In this document: positions 38,615 through 47,135 of the stretch, piece after piece
Position numbering within the stretch: position 1 is the first letter of the stretch
How the letters are laid out: each line of letters starts with the position of its first letter
From: Gallionella straubiae
GTDB taxonomy: Bacteria; Pseudomonadota; Gammaproteobacteria; Burkholderiales; Gallionellaceae
Length of the DNA stretch: 64,000 nt
Direction of reading: 5' to 3'
Assembly: GCF_051257895.1 (NCBI RefSeq)
Contig: NZ_CP194331.1
Coordinates: 1,302,001-1,366,000 of the forward strand
Made by a program: the position numbers and the translations under genes
The notes under the pieces: model-generated
The model's database searches: none
The model's input: the letters and a program-made list of their open reading frames with translations, nothing else
What the model was told of the DNA's origin: nothing

Positions 38615-38980
38615 TTACTTCTTGGCGCCGGCAATCGCCTTGCGCGGACCCTTGCGAGTGCGTGCATTGGTGCGGGTGCGCTGGCCACGGCACGGCAAAC
38701 CGCGACGATGGCGCAAGCCGCGATAGCAGCCCAAGTCCATCAGGCGCTTGATGTTCATCGTCGTCTCGCGGCGCAGGTCACCTTCCACAGTGAACTTCGC
38801 GACTTGTTCGCGCAGTTTTTCAACTTCCGCGTCGGTCAAGTCTTTCATCTTGGTGCTGGTATTTACGCCAGCAGCCGCGCAGATATTCTGCGAGCGCGAA
38901 CGCCCGATACCGTAGATTGCAGTCAAGGCAATCACAGCGTGTTGATGGTTGGGGATATTGACCCCTGCAATACGTGCCAT
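38615..38980 (-). CDS. rpsM: 30S ribosomal protein S13
   Basis: A 121-residue head protein that contacts P-site tRNA and the 50S subunit. The N-terminus MARIAGVNIPNHQHAVIALT and the C-terminal RGQRTRTNARTRKGPRK are conserved. It is the first gene of the alpha operon and has its own promoter in the 59 bases after rpmJ. Confidence 0.99.
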   Translation of the reverse strand: MARIAGVNIPNHQHAVIALTAIYGIGRSRSQNICAAAGVNTSTKMKDLTDAEVEKLREQVAKFTVEGDLRRETTMNIKRLMDLGCYRGLRHRRGLPCRGQRTRTNARTRKGPRKAIAGAKK

Positions 38981-39009
38981 GCAGCTACCCTATCTTTGAA
39001 AAGACGAAA

Positions 39010-39039
39010 ATTATATCACCGAGAGCCGATTCTGTTCAA
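39010..39039 (-). promoter_or_regulatory. Promoter of the alpha operon (before rpsM)
   Basis: On the minus strand TTGAAC (39034-39039) and a perfect TATAAT (39010-39015) are 18 bases apart, 29 bases before the rpsM ATG. The -35 box abuts the rpmJ stop codon. Confidence 0.75.
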
Positions 39040-39153
39040 TTAGCCCTGACGTTGCTTGTGCCGCGGTTCCGAGCAAATGACGCGAACCACGCGCTTGCGG
39101 ATAACGATCTTGCAGTTGCGGCAGATCTTCTTTACTGATGCCTGTACTCTCAT
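39040..39153 (-). CDS. rpmJ: 50S ribosomal protein L36
   Basis: A 37-residue protein too short for most ORF callers. It begins MRVQASVKKICRNCKIVIRK and has the zinc ligands Cys11, Cys14, Cys27 and His32, so it is the zinc-binding form. It lies 22 bases after infA, as in other proteobacteria. Confidence 0.97.
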   Translation of the reverse strand: MRVQASVKKICRNCKIVIRKRVVRVICSEPRHKQRQG

Positions 39154-39175
39154 TTTTCTCTCCTTGCTCGCTCAA

Positions 39176-39394
39176 CTATTTGGCGCGGAACACAATGCGC
39201 GCCTTGCTCAAATCATACGGCGTCAACTCCACGGTCACCTTGTCGCCAGGGAGGATGCGTATGTAGTGCATGCGCATTTTCCCCGAGATATGACCCAACA
39301 CCACATGACCGTTTTCCAGTTTGATCCGGAACGTCGCGTTCGGCAACGATTCCTCGATCTCACCCTGCATCTGAATCACGTCTTCTTTGGCCAT
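39176..39394 (-). CDS. infA: Translation initiation factor IF-1
   Basis: A 72-residue S1/OB-fold protein (MAKEDVIQMQGEIEESLPNA; HISGKMRMHYIRILPGDKV) that blocks the A site during initiation. Its ATG shares one base with the secY stop codon. An infA gene between secY and rpmJ is usual in betaproteobacteria. Confidence 0.98.
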   Translation of the reverse strand: MAKEDVIQMQGEIEESLPNATFRIKLENGHVVLGHISGKMRMHYIRILPGDKVTVELTPYDLSKARIVFRAK

Positions 39395-40710
39395 TAGCGC
39401 GTAAACCCACCCTTGAAATTAGCTTTCTTCAGCAGGTTTTCATACTGATGCGTCATCAGGTATGACTGCACTTGTGCCATAAAATCCATCGTCACCACCA
39501 CCAGGATCAACAGCGATGTGCCGCCAAAGTAAAACGGCACATTCCACTTCACCACCAGAAATTCCGGCAGCAGACAAACCAGGGTGATATACACCGCGCC
39601 GATCAGGGTCAGGCGCAGCATAATCTTTTCAACATAGCGCGCAGTCTGTTCGCCGGGGCGTATACCGGGCAGAAACGCGCCGCTCTTCTTCAAATTGTCC
39701 GCCGTTTCTTTCGGGCTGAACACCAGCGCCGTGTAAAAGAAACAGAAAAATATAATCGCTGTCGCATACACCAGCACATAAACCGGCTGACCGGGAGACA
39801 GCATGGCGCTGATATCCTTCAGCCAATTCATGCCGCTGCCGCTACCAAACCAGCCCGCGATCGTCGCCGGAAACAGGATAATGCTGGAGGCGAAAATCGG
39901 CGGAATTACACCGGCCATATTCAACTTCAGCGGCAGATGGGAGCTTTGCCCGCCATATACCTTGTTGCCCACTTGCCGCTTGGCATAGTTCACCAGAATC
40001 TTGCGCTGGCCGCGCTCCACGTACACCACCAGCGCTGTGACCGCAATCGCCCCGAGAAACAGGAACAGCACCAGCGGAATGGAGAAGGCGCCAGTGCGCG
40101 TCAACTCCAGCGTGCCTCCAATCGCACTGGGCAAACCCGCCGCAATACCGGCAAAAATAATCAGCGAAATACCGTTCCCCAAGCCGCGTTCGGTGATCTG
40201 CTCGCCCAGCCACATCAGGAACATCGTCCCGGTCACCAGGGTAATCACCGAGGTCAACTGGAACATCGTGCCTGGATTCGGCACCAGCCCCGGCTGTGAC
40301 TGCAATGCCACCGAGATGCCAAACGCCTGGAACAGCGCCAAAACCAATGTACCGTAGCGGGTGTACTGTGTAATCTTGCGGCGACCTGCCTCGCCTTCCT
40401 TCTTCAACTGCTCAAGATGCGGAACTGCTATCGCCGCCAGTTGCATGATGATCGACGCGGAGATGTACGGCATGATCCCCAGCGCGAAAATCGTGAAGCG
40501 CTCCAGCGCACCGCCCGAGAACATGTTAAACATTCCAAGGATGCCGTCCTTCTGCGACTTGAACAAATCCGCCAGAACCGTCGGGTCGATCCCCGGCACC
40601 GGGATATGCGCACCGATGCGGAAGACCACCATTGCGCCCAGCAGGAACCAGAGGCGTTGACCTAAATCACCGTACTTGCTCTTGCTTGCGCCCTTGATCA
40701 CTGTACTCAC
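39394..40710 (-). CDS. secY: Protein translocase subunit SecY
   Basis: A 438-residue channel protein of the Sec translocon with ten hydrophobic spans. Conserved segments include GAHIPVPGIDPTVL, the plug-region GMFNMFSGGALERFTIFALG and IRPGEQTARYVEKIM. It is encoded 8 bases after rplO in the spc operon and overlaps infA by one base. Confidence 0.99.
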   Translation of the reverse strand: MSTVIKGASKSKYGDLGQRLWFLLGAMVVFRIGAHIPVPGIDPTVLADLFKSQKDGILGMFNMFSGGALERFTIFALGIMPYISASIIMQLAAIAVPHLEQLKKEGEAGRRKITQYTRYGTLVLALFQAFGISVALQSQPGLVPNPGTMFQLTSVITLVTGTMFLMWLGEQITERGLGNGISLIIFAGIAAGLPSAIGGTLELTRTGAFSIPLVLFLFLGAIAVTALVVYVERGQRKILVNYAKRQVGNKVYGGQSSHLPLKLNMAGVIPPIFASSIILFPATIAGWFGSGSGMNWLKDISAMLSPGQPVYVLVYATAIIFFCFFYTALVFSPKETADNLKKSGAFLPGIRPGEQTARYVEKIMLRLTLIGAVYITLVCLLPEFLVVKWNVPFYFGGTSLLILVVVTMDFMAQVQSYLMTHQYENLLKKANFKGGFTR

Positions 40711-40718
40711 TTACAACC

Positions 40719-41153
40719 TTACTCGGCGATGCTGCCGCCAGCGGCTTCAATCGCTGCGCGCGCACCCTTGGTTACCAGCAGCCCCTGCAGCTTCACCGCG
40801 CGGAAAATCTCACCGCACAGGATGATTTTCGCAGTCAGTGCATTGGCATGAACCACACCCGCCTGCTTGAGCGCAAGCAGATCGATACTGTCCACCGGCA
40901 TTTTCTGGAGGTCGGACAAACGCACTTGTGCGGTGTCATTGCGCGTCAGCGAAACAAAACCGCGCTTCGGCAAACGACGTTGCAGCGGCATCTGGCCGCC
41001 CTCGAAACCGACCTTGTGGAAGCCGCCGGAACGGGATTTCTGTCCCTTGTGTCCGCGGCCGGCAGTCTTGCCCAGGCCCGAACCGATACCGCGGCCAACG
41101 CGGCGTTTGGCATGTTTGGCGCCTTGTGCAGGCTGAATATTATTGAGTTGCAT
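40719..41153 (-). CDS. rplO: 50S ribosomal protein L15
   Basis: A 144-residue 23S rRNA-binding assembly protein. The basic Gly-rich N-terminus (AKRRVGRGIGSGLGKTAGRG; HKGQKSR) and GFEGGQMPLQRRLPKRGF are typical. It lies 3 bases after rpmD. Confidence 0.99.
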   Translation of the reverse strand: MQLNNIQPAQGAKHAKRRVGRGIGSGLGKTAGRGHKGQKSRSGGFHKVGFEGGQMPLQRRLPKRGFVSLTRNDTAQVRLSDLQKMPVDSIDLLALKQAGVVHANALTAKIILCGEIFRAVKLQGLLVTKGARAAIEAAGGSIAE

Positions 41154-41156
41154 CTG

Positions 41157-41342
41157 TTATACCTCGCACTTAACCAGGTAATAAACCTTGTTGATCATGC
41201 CGCGCACGCAGGGAGTGTCTTCCAGTTGCACGGTATGGTTGATACGGCGCAGACCCAAGCCGCGAATCGTGTCGCGATGCGACTTCTTCGTGCCGATCAG
41301 GCTCTTGATCTGCGTCACTTTGATGGTTTTGGTTTGTGCCAT
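41157..41342 (-). CDS. rpmD: 50S ribosomal protein L30
   Basis: A 61-residue protein with IKVTQIKSLIGTKKSHRDTI and GLGLRRINHTVQLEDTPCVR, the full bacterial short form. It is flanked by rpsE and rplO with gaps of three bases, so translation is probably coupled. Confidence 0.98.
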   Translation of the reverse strand: MAQTKTIKVTQIKSLIGTKKSHRDTIRGLGLRRINHTVQLEDTPCVRGMINKVYYLVKCEV

Positions 41343-41345
41343 GTC

Positions 41346-41867
41346 TTACCCCAGAATATCGTCGACACTCTTGCCGCGCTTTGCGGCAATCTCGGAGGGC
41401 GAATTGATCGCTCTCAGTCCGTTCAGCGTGGCGCGCACCACGTTGTACGGATTACTGGAGCCGATACACTTGGCCAGCACGTCACGCACGCCGACCGCTT
41501 CAAACACTGCGCGCATCGCGCCGCCGGCGATAATGCCAGTACCTTCGGATGCAGGCTGCATCAGCACCTTGGCTGCGCCATGCTTGCCGATTACGGTATG
41601 ATGCAAGGTGCCGTTCTTCAGGCTGATCTTGACCAGATTGCGGCGCGCCTCGTCCATCGCCTTTTGCACGGCAACCGGAACTTCCTTGGACTTGCCTTTG
41701 CCCATCGCGACGCGGCCATCGCCATCGCCAACCACCGTCAGTGCGGCGAAACCCATGATACGACCACCCTTAACCACCTTGGTGACACGGTTCACGGAGA
41801 TCATTTTTTCGATCAGACCGTCATCACGCTCTTCTTGCTGCTGCATTTTTCCTTGCGGCTTAGCCAT
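41346..41867 (-). CDS. rpsE: 30S ribosomal protein S5
   Basis: A 173-residue protein that guards decoding accuracy and mRNA entry. It has the N-terminal double-stranded RNA-binding segment (EKMISVNRVTKVVKGGRIMG) and the C-terminal fold with PASEGTGIIAGGAMRAVFEA. It stands between rplR and rpmD. Confidence 0.99.
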   Translation of the reverse strand: MAKPQGKMQQQEERDDGLIEKMISVNRVTKVVKGGRIMGFAALTVVGDGDGRVAMGKGKSKEVPVAVQKAMDEARRNLVKISLKNGTLHHTVIGKHGAAKVLMQPASEGTGIIAGGAMRAVFEAVGVRDVLAKCIGSSNPYNVVRATLNGLRAINSPSEIAAKRGKSVDDILG

Positions 41868-41880
41868 CGCTCAACTCCAA

Positions 41881-42237
41881 TTAGAACTGCAGACCATGTT
41901 CACGCGCGGCTTCAGCCAACGCCTTGACACGGCCATGATACCGGTTGCCGGAACGGTCGAACGCCACCTGGGTAATGCCAGCCGTCTTCGCCTTTTCAGC
42001 GATACGCTTGCCCACCACGACTGCGGCAGCCTTGTTGCCGCCATTCGCCATATCCTTGCGCACATCAGCCTCGATGCTGGACGCACTCGCCAGCACTTTG
42101 CTGCCGCAGTCAGAAATTATCTGGGCATAGATATGCAAGTTGGTACGGTGAATAGCCAGACGTACCGTCTTTTTCTCAGCAATGCGAGCACGGGTTTTGC
42201 GTGCCCTGCGCTGACGCGCTTCTTTCTTGTTCAACAT
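41881..42237 (-). CDS. rplR: 50S ribosomal protein L18
   Basis: A 118-residue 5S rRNA-binding protein. Its basic N-terminus (KKEARQRRARKTRARI), the segment LAIHRTNLHIYAQII and the C-terminus AFDRSGNRYHGRVKALAEAA identify it. Confidence 0.99.
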   Translation of the reverse strand: MLNKKEARQRRARKTRARIAEKKTVRLAIHRTNLHIYAQIISDCGSKVLASASSIEADVRKDMANGGNKAAAVVVGKRIAEKAKTAGITQVAFDRSGNRYHGRVKALAEAAREHGLQF

Positions 42238-42248
42238 ATCCGCCTCAG

Positions 42249-42782
42249 TTATTTCTTCTTGGTTTCTTTCAGAACCACCACTTCATCGCTATAGCGCACC
42301 CCCTTGCCCTTGTAAGGCTCGGGTTCGCGGAAGGCGCGAATCTCAGCGGCAACTTGTCCGACGCGCTGCTTGTCGGCGCCCTTCAACACGATTTCAGTTT
42401 GTGTCGGAGTTTCGACCTTGACACCGGCTGGCATCTTGTATGCGACCGGATGGGAAAAACCCAGGGTCAGGTTCAGCGTATCCCCGGCAGCTTGTGCACG
42501 GTAGCCCACGCCAACCAGGTTCAGCTTGCGCTCGAAACCCTTGCTCACGCCCTGCACCATGTTGGCCAGCAACGCACGGACCGTGCCGGACATCGCATTG
42601 GCCTGCATGGAGTCGTTTTGCGCCTTGCACAACAGACTATCGCCCTCGCGCACCACGCTTACGTCGCCCGACAAGGCTTGCTTGAGGGTGCCCAACGGGC
42701 CCTTCACCGAAACTTCGCCTGCAGCCAGCGTGATTTCCACACCGCTCGGTACTACAACAGGATTCTTGGCAACTCTAGACAT
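42249..42782 (-). CDS. rplF: 50S ribosomal protein L6
   Basis: A 177-residue protein near the sarcin-ricin loop and factor-binding site, made of two similar domains. It shows MSRVAKNPVVVPSGVEITLA, the GVSKGFERKLNLVGVGYRA segment and the C-terminal REPEPYKGKGVRYSDE. Confidence 0.99.
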   Translation of the reverse strand: MSRVAKNPVVVPSGVEITLAAGEVSVKGPLGTLKQALSGDVSVVREGDSLLCKAQNDSMQANAMSGTVRALLANMVQGVSKGFERKLNLVGVGYRAQAAGDTLNLTLGFSHPVAYKMPAGVKVETPTQTEIVLKGADKQRVGQVAAEIRAFREPEPYKGKGVRYSDEVVVLKETKKK

Positions 42783-42792
42783 GTTTACCTCA

Positions 42793-43191
42793 CTACGCGA
42801 CTACGCACAGCACTTCACCACCAATTCCATTGGCGCGTGCTTTGCGGTCGGTCATCAAACCCTTGGAAGTCGACACAATGGCGATCCCCAAGCCGTTCAT
42901 CACCTTGGGAATGTCATTGGAACCCTTGTAAATGCGCAGGCCGGGACGGCTGACACGCTGAATCTTTTCGATTACCGGGCGGCCGCTGTAATACTTCAGG
43001 CCGATTTCCAGCGTCGCCTTGCCGCCTTCGCCCTTGATGACGCTAAAACCGTCAACATAGCCTTCATCTTTCAACACCTCGGCAATCGCCACCTTCAACT
43101 TGGAGGAAGGCATTACTACCGTGGCTTTTTCCGCAAGCTGCGCATTGCGAATGCGCGTCAGCATGTCGGAGATCGGATCACTCATACTCAT
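42793..43191 (-). CDS. rpsH: 30S ribosomal protein S8
   Basis: A 132-residue 16S rRNA-binding protein and, in E. coli, repressor of the spc operon. Conserved parts are MSDPISDMLTRIRNAQ and STSKGLMTDRKARANGIGGE. Either ATG of MSMSDP may be used; the upstream one lies 10 bases after rpsN. Confidence 0.99.
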   Translation of the reverse strand: MSMSDPISDMLTRIRNAQLAEKATVVMPSSKLKVAIAEVLKDEGYVDGFSVIKGEGGKATLEIGLKYYSGRPVIEKIQRVSRPGLRIYKGSNDIPKVMNGLGIAIVSTSKGLMTDRKARANGIGGEVLCVVA

Positions 43192-43201
43192 TTAATTGCT
43201 C

Positions 43202-43507
43202 CTACCAGCTTGCCTTAACGACACCGGGAATTTCGCCGCGCATCGCGAACTCACGCACCTTGATACGCCCCAAACCAAACTTCCTGAATGTGCCACGCGG
43301 ACGTCCAGTCAATGCGCAGCGGTTGCGCAGACGCACCGGACTGGCATCGCGCGGTAATGCCTGCAGCTTCAGGCGCGCAGCGGCGCGCTCTTCCTCGCTG
43401 AGCTTCATGTTGGAGATCGCTGCCAGCAATTCCGCGCGCTTGGCCGCAAACTTCTTTACGGTGTCGCGGCGTTTTTGTTCGCGGTTAATCAGTGCCATCT
43501 TAGCCAT
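43202..43507 (-). CDS. rpsN: 30S ribosomal protein S14
   Basis: A 101-residue protein of the long, zinc-free type: no CxxC pairs are present. It has LINREQKRRDTVKKFAAKR and the C-terminal RNRCALTGRPRGTFRKFGLG. It is flanked by rplE and rpsH with 10-base gaps. Confidence 0.99.
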   Translation of the reverse strand: MAKMALINREQKRRDTVKKFAAKRAELLAAISNMKLSEEERAAARLKLQALPRDASPVRLRNRCALTGRPRGTFRKFGLGRIKVREFAMRGEIPGVVKASW

Positions 43508-43517
43508 TAGTATTCCC

Positions 43518-44057
43518 TCATTTCTTTAATGGGAGTTTGAATGCCAACAGAAGCGCCTTGGCTTCCTCATCGGTCTTCGCGGAGGTGGTGATCGTAATGT
43601 TCATGCCACGCAACGCATCAATTTTTTCGTATTCGATTTCCGGGAAAATGATCTGCTCTTTCACGCCCATGTTGTAGTTGCCGCGGCCGTCAAAGGACTT
43701 GCCGGAGATACCGCGAAAATCGCGGATACGCGGAATCGCAACGGAAATCAGACGATCCAGGAACTCATACATGCGCTCCTTGCGCAACGTTACCTTGCAG
43801 CCGACCGGATAGCCTTCGCGAATCTTGAAACCGGCAATCGATTTTTTGGAGAGTGTGACCACCGGCTTCTGCCCGGCAATCTTCTGCATATCGCCAACTG
43901 CGAACTCCATCACTTTCTTGTCCGCCACCGCCTCGCCCACACCCATATTCAGGGTGATCTTCTCGATGCGCGGCACTTCCATGACGGACTTGTAGCCGAA
44001 CTGCTTCATCAGGTCCTTGGTGACCTTGTCCTTGTAAAATTCGTACAAACGAGCCAT
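43518..44057 (-). CDS. rplE: 50S ribosomal protein L5
   Basis: A 179-residue 5S rRNA-binding protein that contacts P-site tRNA. Conserved: MARLYEFYKDKVTKDLMKQF, IEKITLNMGVGEAVADKKV and the C-terminal DALRGMNITITTSAKTDEEA. It lies 11 bases after rplX. Confidence 0.99.
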   Translation of the reverse strand: MARLYEFYKDKVTKDLMKQFGYKSVMEVPRIEKITLNMGVGEAVADKKVMEFAVGDMQKIAGQKPVVTLSKKSIAGFKIREGYPVGCKVTLRKERMYEFLDRLISVAIPRIRDFRGISGKSFDGRGNYNMGVKEQIIFPEIEYEKIDALRGMNITITTSAKTDEEAKALLLAFKLPLKK

Positions 44058-44068
44058 GCTCTTACCCC

Positions 44069-44383
44069 TTAAGCGTCAATCATTTCGCCGCTGGACTTGA
44101 ACACGCGCACCTTGCGCCCGTCTTCCAGCGTTTTGATACCGACCCGATCGCCCTTGCTGGCAGCCGCGTTGTAGATCGCCACATTCGATATGTGAATCGG
44201 CAATTCCTTCTGCACGATCCCGCCGGTTGAACCCTTCACCGGATTGGGCTTCTCGTGCTTCTTGACCTTGTTGATACCGCTCACCAGCAGGTATTCACCC
44301 AGCACGCGCAGCACATTGCCGCGGTTGCCCTTGTCTTTACCGGCGATTACGATAACGTCATCGTTTTTCTTGATCTTGCGCAT
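44069..44383 (-). CDS. rplX: 50S ribosomal protein L24
   Basis: A 104-residue assembly initiator of the large subunit with the KOW motif (KNDDVIVIAGKDKGNRGNVL) and NPVKGSTGGIVQKELPIHIS. It is encoded 28 bases after rplN. Confidence 0.99.
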   Translation of the reverse strand: MRKIKKNDDVIVIAGKDKGNRGNVLRVLGEYLLVSGINKVKKHEKPNPVKGSTGGIVQKELPIHISNVAIYNAAASKGDRVGIKTLEDGRKVRVFKSSGEMIDA

Positions 44384-44411
44384 GATTTTCCTCGACTCGA
44401 TCCGTTGCCGC

Positions 44412-44780
44412 TTACAGCACTTCAGGTGCCAGCGAAACGATCTTCATGAACTTTTCGGTGCGCAACTCGCGTGTCACCGGCCCGAAGATACGTGTGCCGA
44501 TAGGCTCCAGCTTGGCGTTCAGCAGCACTGCCGCATTGCCGTCAAACTTGATCAGGGAACCATCCGTGCGACGCACACCCTTGGCAGTGCGAACCACCAC
44601 GGCGTTGTACACTTCACCCTTCTTTACACGGCCACGCGGGGCGGCATCCTTGATGCTGACCTTGATGACATCGCCGACGGAAGCGTAACGGCGCTTGGAG
44701 CCGCCCAACACCTTGATGCACATAACAGAGCGTGCACCGGTATTGTCAGCCACATCTAAAACAGACTGCATTTGTATCAT
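44412..44780 (-). CDS. rplN: 50S ribosomal protein L14
   Basis: A 122-residue beta-barrel protein (MIQMQSVLDVADNTGARSVM; AVVVRTAKGVRRTDGSLIKF). It is the first gene of the spc operon and has its own promoter within the 126-base gap after rpsQ, as in E. coli. Confidence 0.99.
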   Translation of the reverse strand: MIQMQSVLDVADNTGARSVMCIKVLGGSKRRYASVGDVIKVSIKDAAPRGRVKKGEVYNAVVVRTAKGVRRTDGSLIKFDGNAAVLLNAKLEPIGTRIFGPVTRELRTEKFMKIVSLAPEVL

Positions 44781-44872
44781 TATTTAATCTCCAACTTTTT
44801 CCGCACACGGCGGCCAGTTTTGGAACCCGTTCGGGTTAGGTCGCCGCAAGCGGCGATGAAACGAAGCCGCGC

Positions 44873-44900
44873 ATTATATGCAAATTCTGAAAAGGTGCAA
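44873..44900 (-). promoter_or_regulatory. Promoter of the spc operon (before rplN)
   Basis: On the minus strand TTGCAC (44895-44900) and a perfect TATAAT (44873-44878) are 16 bases apart. The leader of about 85 bases that follows contains two small hairpins (TCGCCGC / GCGGCGA and AACCCG / CGGGTT) before rplN. This splits the run into S10 and spc transcription units. Confidence 0.75.
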
Positions 44901-44906
44901 GCTAAA

Positions 44907-45188
44907 TTATGCTGCAGCAGCCTTTTCAACCAGCTTGGCAACGCGCCAACTCTTTGTTTTTGCCATCGGGCGGCATTCTTCAATGGTTACCACATCTCCG
45001 GTATGAAACTCGTTAGCCTCATCGTGGGCATGGTATTTCTTTGAAACGCGGATAATCTTGCCCAGCAACGGGTGTTTTACCTTGCGCTCAACCAGAACGG
45101 TTACAGTCTTGTCCATCTTGTCGCTTGTTACAGTACCGGTCAGGGTACGCTTCAGTTTGGATTCGCTCATTGCTTTAGAATCGCTCAT
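44907..45188 (-). CDS. rpsQ: 30S ribosomal protein S17
   Basis: A 93-residue OB-fold protein (LTGTVTSDKMDKTVTVLVER; CRPMAKTKSWRVAKLVEKA). Its ATG overlaps the rpmC stop by four bases; a second ATG six codons in is also possible. It is the last gene of the S10 operon. Confidence 0.98.
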   Translation of the reverse strand: MSDSKAMSESKLKRTLTGTVTSDKMDKTVTVLVERKVKHPLLGKIIRVSKKYHAHDEANEFHTGDVVTIEECRPMAKTKSWRVAKLVEKAAAA

Positions 45189-45379
45189 TTCTGGGCACCC
45201 TTCTCTTTCAATACGGTCTTCACGCGGGCGATATCGCGGCGTACCTTGCGCAATTCGCTGGTATTGGTCATTTGCTGCGTCGCAACCTGCATACGCAGGC
45301 CGAATTGCGCTTTGGTCAGCGACAATACTTCCTGTTGCAGATCCGCCTCGGACTTGGTTCTAAATTCACTCGCCTTCAT
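45185..45379 (-). CDS. rpmC: 50S ribosomal protein L29
   Basis: A 64-residue helical hairpin protein at the exit tunnel (MKASEFRTKSEADLQQEVLS; LRKVRRDIARVKTVLKEK). The ATG at 45379 lies one base after the rplP stop; a GTG three codons upstream is less likely. Confidence 0.97.
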   Translation of the reverse strand: MKASEFRTKSEADLQQEVLSLTKAQFGLRMQVATQQMTNTSELRKVRRDIARVKTVLKEKGAQK

Positions 45380-45380
45380 A

Positions 45381-45797
45381 TCATGCACCTACCTGTCTGA
45401 CCACGAAGGTGGTCGCAATCGGCAACTTCGCGGATGCCAGACGGAACGCTTCGCGCGCCAATGTTTCATCCACGCCGTCCATTTCGTACAGCATCTTGCC
45501 AGGTTGAATTTCGGCAACGTAGAACTCTGGATTACCCTTGCCGTTACCCATGCGGACTTCGGCCGGCTTCTTGGAGATCGGCTTGTCCGGGAAAATTCGG
45601 ATCCAGATACGCCCACCGCGTTTGATATGACGGGTCATCGCACGGCGTGCGGCCTCGATCTGACGCGCCGTCAAGCGGCCGCGCGCAACCGCCTTCAGGC
45701 CAAACTCGCCGAAACTCACCTTGTTACCACGGGTGGCTATACCGGTATTACGGCCTTTTTGTTCCTTGCGATATTTTCTTCTAGCTGGCTGTAGCAT
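45381..45797 (-). CDS. rplP: 50S ribosomal protein L16
   Basis: A 138-residue protein near the A-site tRNA (MLQPARRKYRKEQKGRNTGI; TARQIEAARRAMTRHIKRGG). The start overlaps the end of rpsC by 17 bases, an overlap often seen in this operon. Confidence 0.99.
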   Translation of the reverse strand: MLQPARRKYRKEQKGRNTGIATRGNKVSFGEFGLKAVARGRLTARQIEAARRAMTRHIKRGGRIWIRIFPDKPISKKPAEVRMGNGKGNPEFYVAEIQPGKMLYEMDGVDETLAREAFRLASAKLPIATTFVVRQVGA

Positions 45798-46491
45798 GCT
45801 TTGCTCCCGACTTTCTTACTTTCTTTTCCGGTTCAGCGGCGACCGGTGCAGCAACTTCCTGCCCAGTGGTTTCGCCCTTGAACACCCAAACTTTCACACC
45901 GATGATGCCATAGGTGGTCTTCGCTTCCGACGTGCCGTAATCGATATCGGCGCGAAGGGTATGCAACGGCACACGACCTTCGCGATACCATTCGGTGCGG
46001 GCGATTTCAATGCCATTCAAACGACCAGAGCTCATGATCTTGATACCTTGGGCACCCAGACGCATCGCGTTCTGCATCGCGCGCTTCATGGCGCGGCGGA
46101 ACATGATGCGCTTTTCCAGTTGTGCGGTGATGCTGTCGGCGATCAGTTGTGCATCCACTTCCGGCTTGCGCACTTCTTCGATCGCCAGATCAACGGACTG
46201 CAGCCCCATGCGCTTGCGCAATTCGGCGCGCAACGCCTCGATGTCCTCGCCCTTCTTGCCGATCACCATGCCGGGGCGCGCGGTGTAAATGGTCACCTTG
46301 GCGTTCTTGGCCGGGCGCTCGATAATCACCTTGGATACACCGGCGGAAGCCAGCTTCTTCTTCAAGTATGCGCGGATCTCAATGTCCTTGAGCAGCAAAT
46401 CGGAGAAATTTCCGCTGTTTGCATACCACTTGGAGTCCCAGTTTTTACGAACGCACAACCGGAAACCGGTTGGATGAATTTTCTGTCCCAT
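45781..46491 (-). CDS. rpsC: 30S ribosomal protein S3
   Basis: A 236-residue protein at the mRNA entry site with a KH domain (VTIYTARPGMVIGKKGEDIE) and the C-terminal S3 domain (GIKIMSSGRLNGIEIARTEW). The start MGQKIHPTGFRL is invariant. Confidence 0.99.
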   Translation of the reverse strand: MGQKIHPTGFRLCVRKNWDSKWYANSGNFSDLLLKDIEIRAYLKKKLASAGVSKVIIERPAKNAKVTIYTARPGMVIGKKGEDIEALRAELRKRMGLQSVDLAIEEVRKPEVDAQLIADSITAQLEKRIMFRRAMKRAMQNAMRLGAQGIKIMSSGRLNGIEIARTEWYREGRVPLHTLRADIDYGTSEAKTTYGIIGVKVWVFKGETTGQEVAAPVAAEPEKKVRKSGAKHATAS

Positions 46492-46500
46492 AATTTATCC

Positions 46501-46836
46501 TCAGTTCCCGACGCTGACCGTAATGTGGCAAGTTTGCTTCTCGATGCGTGCGCCACGGCCCTTGGCACGTGCCATGAAACGCTTCAGCGAAGTCGCCTTG
46601 TCGACGTAAATGGTTTTCACCTTCAATTCATCGATGTCTGCACCATCGTTATGCTCGGCATTCGCAATCGCGGATTCCAGGGCCTTCTTGATGATGCCTG
46701 CACCCTTCTTCGGGCTGAAGTTCAGAATGTTGAGCGCTTGCGCAACCGGCAAACCGCGAATCTGATCGGCAACCAGGCGGCCTTTCTGCGCGGAAAGATG
46801 AATGTTCCTTGCAACTGCAATCGTTGTTTTCATCAT
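46501..46836 (-). CDS. rplV: 50S ribosomal protein L22
   Basis: A 111-residue protein lining the exit tunnel. It has RNIHLSAQKGRLVADQIRGL and the long hairpin loop with AKGRGARIEKQTCHITV. Two adjacent ATG codons (46836, 46833) make the start ambiguous by one residue. Confidence 0.99.
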   Translation of the reverse strand: MMKTTIAVARNIHLSAQKGRLVADQIRGLPVAQALNILNFSPKKGAGIIKKALESAIANAEHNDGADIDELKVKTIYVDKATSLKRFMARAKGRGARIEKQTCHITVSVGN

Positions 46837-46841
46837 GCCTC

Positions 46842-47123
46842 CTATTTCTTGACCGCTGCTTTTTTATCGGCAGCATGGCCCTTGAAGGTGCGTGTCAGTG
46901 AAAACTCGCCCAACTTGTGACCTACCATGTTCTCGGATACGTACACCGGGATATGCTGCTTGCCGTTGTGCACCGCAATCGTCAGGCCGACGAATTCAGG
47001 CAGCACTGTGGAGCGGCGCGACCAGGTTTTCACCGGGCGCTTATCGTTGGTCGCACGCACGGCTTCAACCTTCTTGAGCAGGTGCGCGTCGACAAATGGG
47101 CCTTTTTTAATGGAACGTGCCAT
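46842..47123 (-). CDS. rpsS: 30S ribosomal protein S19
   Basis: A 93-residue head protein (MARSIKKGPFVDAHLLKKVE; VYVSENMVGHKLGEFSLTRT) next to S13. It lies 12 bases after rplB and 5 before rplV. Confidence 0.99.
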   Translation of the reverse strand: MARSIKKGPFVDAHLLKKVEAVRATNDKRPVKTWSRRSTVLPEFVGLTIAVHNGKQHIPVYVSENMVGHKLGEFSLTRTFKGHAADKKAAVKK

Positions 47124-47135
47124 GTTTGCTACTCC